Made by a program: the position numbers and the translations under genes
NCBI GenBank assembly: GCA_964007475.1
Contig: OZ023273.1
Coordinates: forward strand, 34,036,436 to 34,100,435
DNA from: Hybos culiciformis
Lineage: Eukaryota; Arthropoda; Insecta; Diptera; Hybotidae
DNA length: 64,000 bases
Direction of reading: 5' to 3'
The notes under the pieces: generated by a model
The model's database searches: none
The model's input: the letters and a program-made list of their open reading frames with translations, nothing else
What the model was told of the DNA's origin: nothing
In this document: positions 1-15,139 of the stretch, piece by piece
How the letters are laid out: every line of letters begins with the position of its first letter
How positions within the stretch are numbered: position 1 is the first letter of the stretch

Positions 1-637
1 TAAATTAATTTATTTGAAAAAAAAAATTAAATTAAATAAGATATAACATTCTAGAATTATTAATAGATTTATTGTTTTGAGATACAAAGCTCTAAAATAG
101 TTTTCCTGAACCTATGAGCCTATTCACGCAACACATTTTATATAGATTTTAATAGAAATAGCCCAATTGGATTTATTTTTTAAATTTATGTTTCTTTTTA
201 ATATGTATTTTTATTACTCAAAACATATATTTATTATACTATTAAAAAAAAACACAGTTAAATTTTGTAAAAAAAAAGGTGATTTTTTTTTTCAAATACT
301 GGAAAATAAGTCAATTAAATGTCCCCGGTTATTAATAAATTTTTTTACCTGGTTCTGTTTTTGATTTCAGGCAGTTTTTTATTAAGTTTTTTTTTTTTTC
401 TTTTTATTATTAAAAGGTATATACATAATTCTATATACAGTGAAAAAGATAAAATATTTAAGATTATCTATGTTTTATAAATTTCGGTTAAGCTGTTCTT
501 AAAAAAAAAAAATTGTATTTACATATATATTCAATTTAATGTTACCACCATTCGAAAAGATAACCGGAAAAAAATTGTTTTATATCTGAAATTTTAATAA
601 AGATATATATCTAAATTTGTTATTAATTACGAGTTGT
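1..637. other. AT-rich stretch, no gene seen
   Basis: The segment holds homopolymer-rich A+T sequence. The only open frame of note (167-364 +) is almost entirely Phe/Lys/Ile codons made from T and A runs, so it is not called as a gene. No repeat or RNA signal was seen. Confidence 0.7.
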
Positions 638-742
638 GTATACACAAAAACTTATTGACACGAGTCAATACTTATATCACGAGACCGAAGTCGAGTGATA
701 TATATTGACAAGAGTGCCTATGTGTTTTTGTGTAAATACAGA
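638..742. repeat. Small imperfect hairpin flanked by 9-bp direct repeats (possible foldback-type MITE)
   Basis: Left arm 638-685 and right arm 690-742 form an imperfect inverted repeat centred near 687. The best paired blocks are the ten bases at 642-651 (ACACAAAAAC) against 723-732 and the central stem around GAGAC/GTCGAG. The unit is bracketed by the 9-mer ACGAGTTGT at 629-637 and again at 743-751, as a target-site duplication would be. Nine-base duplications are known for foldback and Mutator-like elements. The arms are diverged, so this is an old or degenerate copy, or a chance hairpin beside a chance repeat. Confidence 0.5.
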
Positions 743-950
743 ACGAGTTGTAAAACAAATTTTGTTAACATATCTAATATACTGTTTTAATGTGCATTTG
801 AGAGATAGTTGCAGTTTATACATTTGCAATGCAAAAAATAAACAAAAGTTGATAAACTATTTTTTTTTTCATTTTTTGTTGGTATTTGTCTGTATTGAAA
901 TATTTTGAGTGATATTATTTTTGTTTAGGTATTACGCAATATTCAATTTA

Positions 951-1021
951 AAGCATTTAATTATTTCATTATTCACTTAGAAGCATTTAAAAGAATTCAT
1001 TATTGACTAAGAAGCATTTAA
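951..1021 (+). repeat. Short degenerate tandem repeat, three copies of a ~30-bp unit
   Basis: The 10-mer AAGCATTTAA begins at 951, 981 and 1012, each time followed by a similar ATTCATTATT-like segment. The unit is therefore about 30 bases and present nearly three times. No coding or mobile-element context is visible. Confidence 0.6.
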
Positions 1022-4000
1022 AGGAAATTTTTATTCAAAATGATTGCATGTGTATTGACGCCTATAATATTCCATTTAGTGATCGAAATTCTATGGTACT
1101 AAATACAACATACCGATCACATGCCCATTAAATTTTTTTATTTGTTGAATTAAGTTAGTTAATCTTTAATCTACTGTTTCAAAGTATTATTTCAATAATC
1201 AAAGATATACATTAAGTACAGTACATATTCTATTAAAAAAATATTGACTAATTATACAGAATATTCTTCCAATATTAATTTATAAGAAATTTATAATAAA
1301 TTTTGTTTCCTTAATGTTTTATTTACATTAACTTAATTTTTATTGCGGAACCGTCAGTTTTTATTTAAAAATGAAATAAATCCCTGGAATTGCAACCAAT
1401 TTTGATGATTTAATAATCTAGAAAAAAAAATTATTAATATTTTGCAGGTACAAACAACTTTTAAGTTATATTTCCATATTATTATATTAAATATCTTAAA
1501 TCTGATTTTTATGATAAATTACCATAAATTTTTATATATATAAAAATTAAAAAAAAAAACAAAAATTAAATAAACTTTTCGGTAATAAGCCATAAAAGTT
1601 TAAAACTTCTTTTTTTTTTTTTTCTTACTATGAAAAATTATTAAAAGTTTTTCGTTTTACTTTTTAACTTTACATTACGATCATAAATTTTTGTTTCAAA
1701 ATCATTATGAACCTTCTGTGATTTTAATTTAGTGTTAAAACCACTTTTTATGATAATGTATGGCATTAAAATCTGAACAAAAATATGTTTTTTTTTTAAC
1801 AAAATACTTTTATTAAAAGTGGAAAATTTTCTAGATTTTTTTTTTTTTTGTCTTAAGTTTTCTTTAATAGAAAATATAACGTCTATGAAGAAAAATTTAT
1901 GGGACAATAATATTTTAATTTATCCTCAAAATTAAAGATTTTCTTATTTTTAAAGGTATACATAAGTACCAACATATAGATTTTAATATTTGAGGGAAAT
2001 ATAATTATTCTAAATAATTTTTTTTGTGATAATAAATGATTTATTGTTAATTAAGTATCTGAAAATAAAAGATAATTTAAGGTTTATTATTTACAATTGA
2101 TTTTAGGGTATAGGTTAAGCTGCTGTTTTTTTTATTCAAATTCGAATGTTATAAAGTCGAAAACTTAACTTCAATATAATGTTCTAGAAATTTATTTATT
2201 TATTTTTAAGAAAATTTCAAATTTGCACATATTTTACATATTCATATATGAGAACGTACAAAATTTATAGAAGTAATATTAAATTTAATTTTTCTCTATG
2301 CTATGTCGTAAAAGAAAGCATGAAATAATAGATATAATATATGTAAGTATATTTATGTACCTAAGATATAAAAAAATTTGGTCCTAAATTTGCATAACAT
2401 ATCCTTTGTTTAACCGCATTATGATCCTTTTCATTTATAATCGTTATCATTATTCTAACGATTTTTATGTTTCTAAATGAAACCGCATTTACATAATCAC
2501 TCTCTCTATACAAGACATTTCAACTAACTAAGAAAATTTATTTTTAAGAAAAGTGCAATATTATGTATTTTTATCTACATTCATATGTTATATATGGATT
2601 ATATATTATTTTTTACCTTTTAATATAATGTTATTTTATTCTCATGAAAATCTTAAGAGTTTATTATGCGAAAATTTTAAATTTTTGAGATTATTTCTTT
2701 TCTTCGGCTGGTGTTGAAATATATTTGTAAAACCAAATCTTTGGAATTAAGTATGAATGACAACGTTAAATACCAAATGATGTTGTATCCCATTTTGTCG
2801 GATATCGCTTTATTTTTAATAACATTATTCAATTATTTAGAAATAATAAGTGTAAGTGATAAAAATTACCTCTAATAACAAAATAGTTCTCTTGCATTAA
2901 AAAATTCAGAAAATTGAACTTTTTACAAAAATCTTAATATAATCATCTTTATACGCAGTAACAGTATACCTTAGTGATAAAAAGTTTTCTTCTAAGTAAT
3001 TTAAATTTTCCTAATAATGATAAAAATAATCGAAAAAGATTGTGGTATCACACATATAAAGCACTTGTTAATCTTTCTTTACCAAGGTAGTGGAAGTGAA
3101 TTGTTTCCCAGAATTTCTACTTAAATTACATTGTCGTATTTATCTAGAATGCATTTCAAGAAAAACTCAATTGAAAAAAAAAGTATTTTTCATTGAAATT
3201 CTATGCAAAGAAAAAAAATTAAAATAATTATTATTAAAAAGTTTTGCAAAGGAATGAGAGATAATGCCATAATTATGTCCCTGAATGTTTTTGATAAAAG
3301 CTTCTTCTTTAATTGTTTCAAAAACATTTAGATCCAATGAAATGAAAAAATTTTGAGCAAAATGTGATTGAAATTAAAACTAAAAAAGACAAAATTTTCG
3401 CACTAAAATATAGATATTAGGAAAGGAACATTATAAATTCGATTATTGTTTAAAAATAAAGAAGAAACTTAAAGCAGGGCGATCTAATTCGAAGACATTA
3501 ATACATCAAACCTAAAGGGGTTACTTAAATTTAAAAGTGATCAACAAAGTGTAGATTTGTAGTTCTAGTTCTCATCATGGTCCGATATTTATATTCAACT
3601 GTTGTTCGTCCTGAATAATTTATTTATTTATTTTTCGTTTAGTTCAAAATATTACAAAAAACTTATTTCTAAAAAAAAGAATTTACAATTTAGTATTCTT
3701 GAAAAAAAAGTAGAAAATTTACAATTATTACAATTTACATTTTACTAAATATTACTACATAAAAATTTAATTTTTAAAGAATGTTTGGATAAAGAGAAAT
3801 CAATTACATTTTTATACATATTACATATCATAAGCATTCACTGCAGCTTATTAGATTTGTGGCCATGAAAATATTAAGTACTTTAAATTTTCTTTCCCTT
3901 TCATTAACCTTAAAATGCTTCAAAAAAGAAGAAAATTTATAATTTTAGGAAAAAAAAAAAAAAATAACAAATACATGAACTTTGAATCGGCCTTTAATAA

Positions 4001-7000
4001 TAATGAAGGAAAAAGTATCGTGCCAAAATAATTTGAAAAAAAAATGAAAGTTTTTGTAATGAGATAAAAACATGTCTAAAACTTTTTTTTTTACTCATAT
4101 AAATACATTTTTTTTTTCTGAAATTTTTGTATGTTTTATTTGGTTGTTGGCTTTTTATGTAAACATTGAAGCCAATGCCATATATGGTGGCTATTGCCAA
4201 AAACTATCCTTTCAAAAAGATTTATTTGATACTTCTTTTTTTCTATACATTTTTCAACAAAATTTATTACAACTTCCTTTTATTTTATCTGAAATAAAAA
4301 ATTGAAAACGCTTAATAATTCTTCTTCATATTTTTTGAGTGAAATTGTCTGGTTTTTTGTGTTTTTGTAGAAAAATATTTAAAAAAAAAGGCAAAAATCA
4401 AAGACATAATAAATGGCCTATCGTGAAAAGAAGTTATTATAAACGAAGTCGCCAAAAAGCTTTAAATTTAAGAGCAGTATTCATTTCAATCTTATTTGGC
4501 TCACTGTAAAAAAAGTATTTGCATTCACAGCAGTGCAGCTGTCATAACTAATATAATTTTCCAGTGATGTTACGGCGGTGTGTTTTTTACGCGAAAATTT
4601 ATTCCAAAATTTTATTATTATCAACTATTTTTTAACTTTAGATTTTAATAATTCACGCTGATGTCATTTTTTGTTTTTTTTTTTTGTCTTTTTTTCCATT
4701 GAATCTTCTTTAAAGTCCATAAACTTTATTTACAACCATTTTATTACATTAAAAAAAATAAAACTTATGTGTCTGAAAATTCACCTAAGTTTTATAATTT
4801 TATTAAAACAATTTTATGAGACCCTTTATGTCCTCAAAGGAGCTACTTCACCAGCAGCATGTCCTTACACTTTGAAGTTTATTTACAAAATTTATTTTTC
4901 ATTTTTTGCTTTTAAGCAAATTTTATTGCTCCCATGCGATAAATTTTATATTAAAATTAAGTTTAAAATAAAAAATAATAAAATTATTTAATGCAATTAT
5001 ATGTGTGTAATCTAGACGCATATTTAATTTCCTCCATATATAAAAAGACAATATTTTTTTTTAATGTTGGACATTCAAAGGATATTGACTTGTAGGAGGA
5101 AAAATATAAAATTATTATATATGTATTTAAAAAGTTAAATTCATATTCCTAGGAAATAATTGAAATTTTTAAATATGTAATTTAGAATCTAAGTTAACTA
5201 GAGTTTTTGAAAAAAAAAAAATTTTAATTCCATACGTAGTTTTAATTGTTTTAAAGTAAGTGTTTCTTATAACAAGTATATAGAGATAAATTGACTTAAA
5301 GTCTGTCAAAATCTAGAAGTTATTATCGTAAAACATAGAAATATATAGTATTTTAAGTGATTTCTGAATCAAAAAAAAATCATGACAGTGTTGACATGTG
5401 TCATAAAATACTTAAACGGCATTATTTATCATCGCTATTTGATAAAATTTACCTACATATAATACCGTATGAATATTAGGTGAATATTAAATTAAAATAA
5501 AATTGTTGAATATTTTGCAATGTCTTGTAAGAAACATAAAAATAGCATTATGTTCTACATATATAGAAAATTTATTAACATTAAAGAGAATTTTATAACC
5601 GTAAAACCACTCAAAAACTATAGATCATTTTAATCTTTCAAATTATGTACCCCTTTTTTTCCTACGTTATTTTTTTTATTTTATAAATAACCCTTTTTTT
5701 TTTTTCTTTTTGCTCCATAATCCGGACAAGTTCTTTTATGTGTTTATTATGCAAATTTATTGAAATGTACTAGGATATCTTAGCTGGAAAAAAAAAATTT
5801 AAAAATTATCCTTTTTAATTGAAAATTATAATTTTAAATTAAATTGATTCATAACGAAAATAATAAAATAAATCTTTTTAAATTATATTTATTACATGAA
5901 AATATACCATTAAAATTGAAATAATATCGCAAGCCCACCTTGTAAGTGCTTTCATTTGTAAGAAAATTCTTTAATAAAATTAATGATTACGCTTTTTAAA
6001 CGCCAAAATTGAAATTATGAATTAAAATTATTGAAGGCAGTATTTAAAACACGATAATAATCCCAGGCGTGTAAAACTGAATATCAAAATAATCCTTTAA
6101 TAAGAAAATGTTTACACTTTACAACAACGTATATGTTTGACCATATTGGTAGAAGAGCATATTATTAAACTCACAATGAATCATATGCAACAACTTGTAT
6201 ATATTAATTTAATTGAATCATAATTATATATACGTTAAGTCTACTATCATTCATTTCTCAACATTTATATTATTTTATCTAATAAATACCCGAAATTATT
6301 TTTAAATACAACGATATTATTTTTACATATTACATAGAAATCATTAAAAAACTAACATGGTTTTTATCATCAAATCACATTATTAACTTGATTAAACTGC
6401 TTCTTAATCATAAAAGTTAAATTACTTTTTTGTTTTCTTTTAACAAAAATTTATTAATAAATGCAATTTTATTTATTTTTCTATATAATAAGTATTTAAT
6501 AAAATTAGTAATTTGAAAATTTTGCTGAGCACATCCTTATAGCTGAAGCGGAAAAAAGAAATAATGATAGAATAAAATAACGGATAATTTATGAAGAAAA
6601 GGCGGATTATTTAACGAAATAAAGGGTTAATATAGTTAAATTCTATACAATTTATATATATGTATATATTTTTTCAAGAAAAAATATTTTTTTTAAAATT
6701 TAGTATTATTAAAATGTTATATCCTATTTCTCTGATTTACGTTAATTATGTTTAAGGGCTTTTTTTTACATAAGCTAACATAAATGCAGATAAAGTATAA
6801 TTGAATTTTTTTTCCAAATTAAACAGAAAAGAAAATTTTAAATTTATGAATACTTTGACTATAGAATTAAAAGTTTTATGTAATTTAAAATATAATTTCA
6901 TGATATTAGTTAGTTTTGAAGTAAATTCAAGTCGCAAAGTAAAGTACTATATTCTTGTACATAATCTCTCCTAAACATACTTAATCGTCAATCTGTAATA

Positions 7001-10000
7001 ATGTTTTTTAATTTCTTATATTTGTTGATACGTATATTATAAATTCATTGTATTTTATTTATGCTCACGCGGATCATTTGCCTTATTTTTCGCCACGACG
7101 TCCTTTCAGATTCTCTTTGAACATCAAGAAAGTCCTTTCTTTTTAAAGCTCATAAGGTTGTGATATAGATTTTTTGTTTCACTTTTTTCATCAAAATTTT
7201 TTGTATGGGAGTAATACCTCTATTATATTTACTTTATGATTAAATTTAAAAAAAAATAAGAATTCTAAAGTCTTTAAAGTCAATATATCAACTATTAATG
7301 AATATATTAAAAAAAATAACTTTTTTTGTTTTTTTTTTTCATTTAAATAAAGTACAAACCTAAAGAACAACTATAAATATTCTTAATAATTATGTAGAAA
7401 AATAATTAGAACCAGCTTTCCAATGAATTACTTCAAAACTTAAGAACTAACAAAACTTAAGAACTAAAAGATTAAAAAACTATATTAAAGTGCAATAATA
7501 TTTCATACATTTTTTTGCGGAAAATTTGATCAATTCAAATGACACAGAAACTTACATAACTAAGTTCTATTTATTTCGAGATTGTGCTCTCTATTATAAT
7601 TTTCATTGTTTTTTATTCAGTTTATAGATACATTATAATAATAATATATGCATACATGTTTCTAATTAGATGCAATCTATAAGTCCTAAGATAATGTATA
7701 CATAAATACAATTTTTTTTTTCAAAAGAAAATATTATCTCGTTGAAAAAAAATTTAAAAAAAAAAATACTACATTTACAATATCATAGGTTAGCGACCGC
7801 TTGCTGTCAAAGCCCATAATAGCTTTTTTTATTGCATAAATTTACGTTGAAAAACCGAATATTATAGCATATATTATCATGGATTTATTTGTTACAAAGA
7901 TCATTTTGTTTTTAAATGGAGAAAAATTTCAAATCTTTGCATAATTAAAGTTGACAGATCTGGTAATGTCTAATTGTCAAAATAAATGGATAAAACTCAA
8001 ATTAAACAAAACCTTACTATATAATAATTAGCGCGATAATGATAGACAAAATTTAATTACTTTTTTCTCAATTTCAATTCTGTCCAGATTTCATAATACT
8101 TCAAATACATAAAAATCTAAACCCACAAAATAATATTGAAATGTCAGCGATAATTAAATTTAGATTTTGTGAAGCAGAAAAAGTTGTAGAGCCCCTAAAA
8201 TTTTAATGAGGAATGATGAAATAATAGTCTTTATTTTAATATTGAATATAAAGGACACTTAAGATGAAATGGTATCATATCTTAAAAATATTAGAAGTAC
8301 ATAAAACAGAATTTATAATATTTTATTCTTTCTTTAAAATCTATAAAAATAGCACAATCATTTATAAAAAAAAAAAATAAAAATATAGCAAATTTTTTCC
8401 CAATACTTAAAGTATGAAGAATTTCAAAAAAAAAGAATTGATTCTTTTTTTTGCGAATTTCAGATTTTTGCTTTATGCGTTGTTTATAGCTACCACAGTA
8501 AAGTAATTTTTGGAGGAATGTTCCGGAAACCTATTCACAGCTAATTTTATCTGAAAGTAAAAAATCAACTGCAAAAAATATAAAAAAAAAAAAAAAAAAT
8601 TTTTTGACAGGAAAGGTATCGTAAAAAAATATTACGATAGGTAGGAAACGCAATGAAAAAGAAACAAAAGAATTATTTTATGAAGTAATGAAATTTTTCT
8701 GATAACAAAAAAAAATAAATTCAATTTTCTTAATTATTTGAAAATATTTTTAAAAAATTCTTTTTACGAAAAAATAGATAAAATTAATTTCTTCATTTTC
8801 AGTAAATTTGCTTAAATATAAATAGAATAATAACATAGAAAATCGGTTTTTACGGTACCATTTTTTCAGATAGGCAAATTAGCTATAAACAAGGCATTAG
8901 GTTAAAAAAAATTCGTTAATATCCACTTTTTATTACGAAAGATGCAAAATATAGAGTTACTTTTTTTTTTAAACAATTCAATTCAAAACTATACAAACGT
9001 AAACTATGACCCTTTTATTAGATCGTCAACTGCGCTCAGATAAACATCATAACTATACCTCGTTCCAATGAACTTATTCTCAACTTTCCCGACACTAAGT
9101 TTAATAATACGAGTACAAGTACATAAATATTTATTATGATTAATAAAATCGTATTATTGTAAGCCTGGGTTAATTTACTAAAAAAAGTCAAATTTTATTA
9201 TTATGCATTTACATATTACATGTATGTGCTGTAGATATATTATATATTATGTATTTATCATAATATGAATTTTAAATTTATTGAAAAATAAAAAAAACGC
9301 GTCCACCTAAACATGCGCTAAAATATTAAATATATGTTATGCTTCAAGCAGACGGCATAATATTTTCACTCACAGTTATTACATAAAATATAGGATTTTT
9401 TTTCGTGTTGCATAGGTGTACAAAAATTTTTTGATTTTCACTTACATAATGTATTTATGTAAACATAAAAATGTCAGTAATAATGATTAATAACTTGAAT
9501 TATTTTAATTTGAATTTTTTAAAACAAAAAAAAAAAAAGAGTTTATTTGGATCTTTTAACTTAAATGAGAATTATTCGAATATTTTCAGTAACACTATAT
9601 TTTATTCTCATGTTAAGTTAAGAGATGAAGAATTAATTTTATATTTTTCACCGATATTTTTAGAAGTTAAATAATTTTAATTACTTTCACGTCAAAATAT
9701 TCAAAGTACGAGTCAGTATAGTTTTTATTGCCACTTCTATTAGAAGCTAATTTCATGCAACTAAAAGCGATACTAAAATTATTCTTATGCTTTACTAATT
9801 TTTTTTTTTTTTCAATTTTGGAAAAATCCATTGCAAAGTCTGAAAATAGGTTTCATAAAAATTAAATTAGATTTATTATTAGTTTTTATTTAACACATTT
9901 TTATCAATGTTAGAAAAAAACTTTTAACTTATGTACTTCTCGAAGTTCATAAAAATAAAATTAAAATAATAAATTTGAAACTAGATATATATAAGTTCAA

Positions 10001-13000
10001 ACTAAATAATTGATATGCAAATTCTTTGAAATTAAAATTTATTAAATACTTAATTGCATATTGTACAAAAATTCTATGCATATTATTTTTTTATTTTATC
10101 ATTTATTGCATAACACATATATGAGAGTGTATTAAAAAAAAAAAGGCGCTTAATTATTTTATTATAATTCTTTCCAGTTCGATGGATATTTTGGACATAT
10201 AGGCACACAAATAATGTATCTTTTTTTTTTTTTTTTTATTTTTACAATCAAAAAGAATTAATTTTATATGCAGATTAATTTGCATAATTTATTATTTTCA
10301 TACTTTCGCCCACATAAAAAAGTTAGAAAATGAAGTAATTTTTCTTAAATTTGATCGTTTATTATTATTTTATATTTCATATGTAATATTCGATATGTCA
10401 AAAAAAAAAATAATAATTTTTTTTATTTGGTTTTGTTTGTTTTGACAAATTTATTTATTGTAAATTTTTTATATTTCATTCATTTATCAAATTCAAATTG
10501 ATTTGGTAATAAAAATCATAACGCCAGCATTTGAAATACACAAATTTTATATTATTATCGTTATTCTGGGAAATTTTTTTTTTCTCAACATTTTGAAAAT
10601 AATTCATTAAGATTGTTTGAATTGATTTGTTCCATAAATAAACAATCCGAATAATTTCTCTGATATGAAGTTTTTTTTTTTTTTGAAGGGTAAACATTTT
10701 AAAGTTACATAGTTTCATTTTGAAGAAAAGTGGCAACAAAATTTTTATAACATTATACTTCGAGGCAGAAAAATTATTATTGGTCACAGAAAAATTGACA
10801 CAGTCACAAGCAAGTGCATTTTATTTTCGATATTTTGATCCTTTTTGCCTACCAGTCATTGAACTAATGTTTCTGCGCTGAAACATTTCCATAAATATAA
10901 ATCTTTAAGATAATTATTGTCTTTGTAGTATAAATTAATGCTTTTTTTTTATCGAAAGACATAAAAAAATTAAAAATATAAAATTCTATATGATTTTCTC
11001 AGTAATATTCAAATAATATTCAAATTTTTTTTACAATAGAATAAGTTAAAAATCATAATACAACAAACTAAACTATATATATGTATAGTGAAATCAACTT
11101 TTTAAACCTAATTAGAAACAATAATGTTTTCGCTTGTAATTAAATTCAATTGCTAATTTATGATTTTGAACATATAGTTCATAATTTCAAACATAATCGG
11201 AGATATGCTTGATAAAAAAAAAAGTTCAACATTGCATAAAAAAACAAAACTAACATATTATGTAAATTAAAAGTAAAAATGAAAAGAAGAAAAAAAATAA
11301 AAAAATAAAAATAAAATAAATTAAAACTATGTTTGCGTATAAACGCAGAAATAATGAATAAACTGCAAAATAAAAAAATAAAAAATTGCATTCAAATGCG
11401 ATCATTGACTTTTCGACACATATTAGATAAACGTATTGTTAAAAATGCTATTCAAGTAATAATAGTATTATCATTTTTTTTTTATAATAAGTTTTTTTTA
11501 ATTTTTTTATTTTTTTTTACTATAAATAAACATTACACCTTTTGACATAACACCTTACCGCATTTTCTAACTATGAGGTTTGGTTTGAAAAATAAAAATA
11601 AAATAAAAATATTTTATTATTTCTTCCTCTTATAGAGCACTGAGAGTGTGATATATTTAATTAAAATTAGGTTATAAACACAGAAAAGCTGTAATATCGA
11701 TTAGAAATTTAAAAATAAAAATTACACAAATGTTTAAAAATTTAAAATTGAAATCGAGTCAATCGTGGAATTGATAAATAAATAAATACCTACATATATT
11801 GCACAAACTATGCATAACTCAACTTCTGGAATTTATTCTAAACAAACAAAAATTGTCAATATCAATATTTAAATCTTGGATCTAAGGATTTTTAATTGTT
11901 AATTCACTGCTTTTCCAACATTGACGACAACTTACATTTTACTTGTTTTATTGTTATTATTAAAATTTTATTTTTATTACATAAATTTTTAAAATATCAA
12001 ACTGAAATAGAAATAATGTTGTAGCAGCATAACATAAAATTTAATAATTATCAAGAACCAAACTTTAGCTGTCTATTTGTCATTTCATAGAATTCAATAT
12101 AGAATTCAGTAAACGAATTTTCAATGCTTCATACATATAAATAATGTTACATGTTTGCAATTAAAGTATGATGTAGTCGATTGACAAGAAACAAAAAAAA
12201 AAGTATAAAATATATATATTGGTTTGCATATAAATATATGCATCTATGTTTAGTATACAAGTACAATGTATTTCTAAACTGAATCCATATGAAATTTTAT
12301 TTATTATAAACATATTTAAATACAATAAAAAGCACGTGTGTAGGAAAATTTATAATGAATATATTTATTTTCCATTATGAGCTTGAAGTAACTATTACAT
12401 TGTACATTTTATGTGTATATCGACATAAAAAAAACATAAATGTACATACTATATGTATAAATATTATTATTTTGTTTTGTTACATTATTGTTACTTACAA
12501 ATAAAAAAAAACATTTTTACAACCTTATATACATATATTTTAGTATTATTGGATATCATAAATATTATATATATATATATAAAGTTTTTTTTTGCCAAAT
12601 AGTTCATTGCACTTCTGTAGATAACATAGAAAAACTATATGTTGCTAATTTAGAAAATAAAATTATGAAACCAAAAAAAAAAAAAACATTAAATTTTTTT
12701 TTTTTTTTTGCAATGAATGAGTTAAATTCATATCACAATTGAAGAAATTAAATATTTCAAACACAGAAAAGTTTTCTATAACAAAATATTGTGTGGTTTT
12801 AGCAACAAAAAAAAAGTAGTAAATATGTAGGTTTCCTATTATGCGTAAAAAGGTTTTCATATGACTAATTAACCAGAAATTATGTGATTGTTATTAAATT
12901 TTTATTTTATTTTTTTTCAATACTACACAAAAATTCATTATATAATTTTAATTAAAAATAAATTTAATTATATTCATTCAAAATCGAGAATGATTACTCT

Positions 13001-15098
13001 CTTATTCTGAGATGGCAAATTGTTTATGTGAGCAAAAATCTGAAAATCTATCAAAAATTAATACTTATAAAAATGTCTTTCTATTAGATACATTATTTTA
13101 TAAAATTGGAAATTCAACAAAATTTTGTAGAAAAAAAAAAATGCAAACGGAAATCGATTTTCAAACGGCGCCTGATTTGAATAATTAAAGTTGAAACTTA
13201 ATTATGAAAATTTAATTTAATGTATACAAATACATACATCAGTCTTATGCAATTTCCATAACTATTGTGCCGCACTGACAAATTTTATTTTTAAGTAAAG
13301 AACAAAAAGATTAATATTGTATCTAGAGAAGGTATTATAGTGTTCTAAATAAAAAATAAATAAATAAATAAATATTTGATTTAAAAAAAAAAAAATATGT
13401 ATAATTTTTATCTATCTATTATTTAGGTATTAAAAATAAACAATCAGTTTTATTGTTATTTTATTATTAATCTTAAATTCGAAGAAAAATAAATATGTAT
13501 ACAAAGAAAAAAAAAAATTTATTTTTTTTCTAAAACGAAAATAATAATGAATATCTAAATATACATATTCATAATATGAAATTATGTACAATATATAAAT
13601 ACATATATTTTTCATTATGTGTATGTTAAAAAAAATATATATTAATGTTTATTTATGAACAACCGGCAATGAAGAGCTTACGCGAAAAAAGCTCAATTGT
13701 ACGCGCGGCTATTGACTTTTGTGATTGAAAAATTATGCGATAGTAGGGAAATGGATGTGAAGAGAATTATATAGCTTTGAATTGATTATTTTAGTGATTA
13801 TCACTATTACGGTCAATTCAATCTAAAAAAAAAAATGTATAGAATAAAATAGTAACAGAAACCAATTAACAAGTTTTTGGAGGAATATTAAAATCGTTTT
13901 AGAAGAAATATTGAAAACTTTATTGACATCTAAAAAAAGATAGATATTTTGCGACCTTTAATACAGCAAAAAATTCATTTACACAAATTTCAACAATACT
14001 GAGTAAATTTTAAAATCATGAAGTTCAAGTTTATCGATCTCATAATAATAAAAAATAACATAAATTAGAATATTTATGTAAGTTTTAGGCCTGAGTCTCA
14101 TATTAAAGTACTTTTGTATTAAAGTATTTTTGACTTATACCCATATCTTCAAAAACATTTTAATTAAACATTTTAACATTTTAAGAACTGTAGGAATAAC
14201 TTATAATAATTTTTCACTTTTCACAAATTGATGGAAAAATATGTCTTTTGCAACAATACATTAACGTTAAATTTTTTTTGTATTTTTTTTTTCAAGTTTT
14301 ATAAGCAAACGCATTCTTTGAATTGCATTAAAAAAGTTTTCATATGTGCATAATAATGAACGTGCAAACATAGATGAGAGCTTCAAGAGAGTAAATAATG
14401 AAAAAAAAAAATTATTTTTAAAAATAATTAAATTTTATAGAAAAAAAAAAGTTTAATGACCGCCTACAAGGTAATGAGTTCAGCGACGTCTTACAGCTGT
14501 ATGATTAATTTTTTTTTTCTCTCCTATATTATATGTGAATGCACTTAAAAATATGTATTTATATACTGTATTAGAATTTTATTTTTTTTTTCTAATGCGT
14601 TATTTTTTTTTTCTGTACATAATTTATTATGTCATCGAGGGTCTCTAATACTAAATATTATGCAACTATAGTTAATAAAGAAAAATATTTTATTTGAACT
14701 GATTATAATTATTCACATTTGATTGGATTTTAATAAATGTGCATGGAATATTATATATAATTTAATGATTACAATTAAAAGTAATACATATATTGTTAAG
14801 GGTCACAAGAAACATAGATTTCAGTACAATATTTAATTTGATTTGAACAAAATTTAAGTTTTTGTTTTAAAAGTTTCGTAACAATATGCTGGTAGAACAA
14901 TTCTAAGTACTCAAATCTTTTTTCTTATCTCAATAACATTTATCTATTCTAGTTAAAAATTTTATTATCAGATCGCTATTGAGTCACTTTTAGTATTTTT
15001 GGCTGACAATTTTTAATTACATATTTATTTGCAAAAATTTAATATAAATTAAAAAATTAGAATTTAAATTAAAAAAATATTTTTTCTTTTTATTTCAG
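1022..15098. other. 14-kb AT-rich segment without a supportable gene
   Basis: This is long non-coding sequence dense in poly(A) and poly(T). The two longest open frames are the 106-codon one at 4671-4991 (+) and the 103-codon one at 10476-10787 (-). They are rich in Phe, Lys, Ile and Asn and do not exceed chance expectation at this composition. Simple repeats occur at 11290-11320 (AAAT/AAAAAT type) and 13349-13373 (AAAT tandem). Slightly more complex patches without a recognisable feature lie at 4510-4610, 7060-7130, 13660-13780 and 14455-14510. They could be regulatory, but nothing in the sequence decides it. Confidence 0.65.
13349..13373 (+). repeat. (AAAT)n microsatellite
   Basis: Several consecutive AAAT units follow a short A run, and the locus is followed by an A13 tract at 13382-13394. 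It is a simple sequence repeat with no coding potential. Confidence 0.85.
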
Positions 15099-15139
15099 GT
15101 TCGTATTTTTGATGTTTAATTAATATAATTGCGATAATG
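15099..15139 (+). other. Candidate 41-nt exon ending in ATG, directly before a GTGAGT donor
   Basis: A pyrimidine-rich tract (15081-15096) ends in a CAG acceptor at 15096-15098. Forty-one bases later the sequence ATAATG is followed directly by GTGAGT at 15140-15145, a near-consensus donor. All three frames of the 41 bases contain stops, so if transcribed it is a 5'UTR exon carrying the start codon as its last three bases, or a non-coding exon. Genes whose first coding exon is just the ATG are known in animals. A short upstream reading frame (ATG at 15112, stop three codons later) weakens the case. Matches of this quality can arise by chance in 64 kb, so this is a candidate only. Confidence 0.3.

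Noticed and set aside
4671..4991. 106-codon open frame on the + strand, the longest in the window
   Set aside because: It is rich in Phe, Ile, Leu and Lys and begins in a T run. With about one stop per ten codons expected at this composition, a run of this length is expected roughly once by chance. No domain or splice support was found.
8142..8207. Short frame MSAIIKFRFCEAEKVVEPL with upstream open codons
   Set aside because: Only 49 codons between stops, which is common by chance, and no splice or homology support.
10476..10787. 103-codon open frame on the minus strand
   Set aside because: It starts at GTG rather than ATG, passes through poly(A)-derived Lys runs and shows no recognisable motif.
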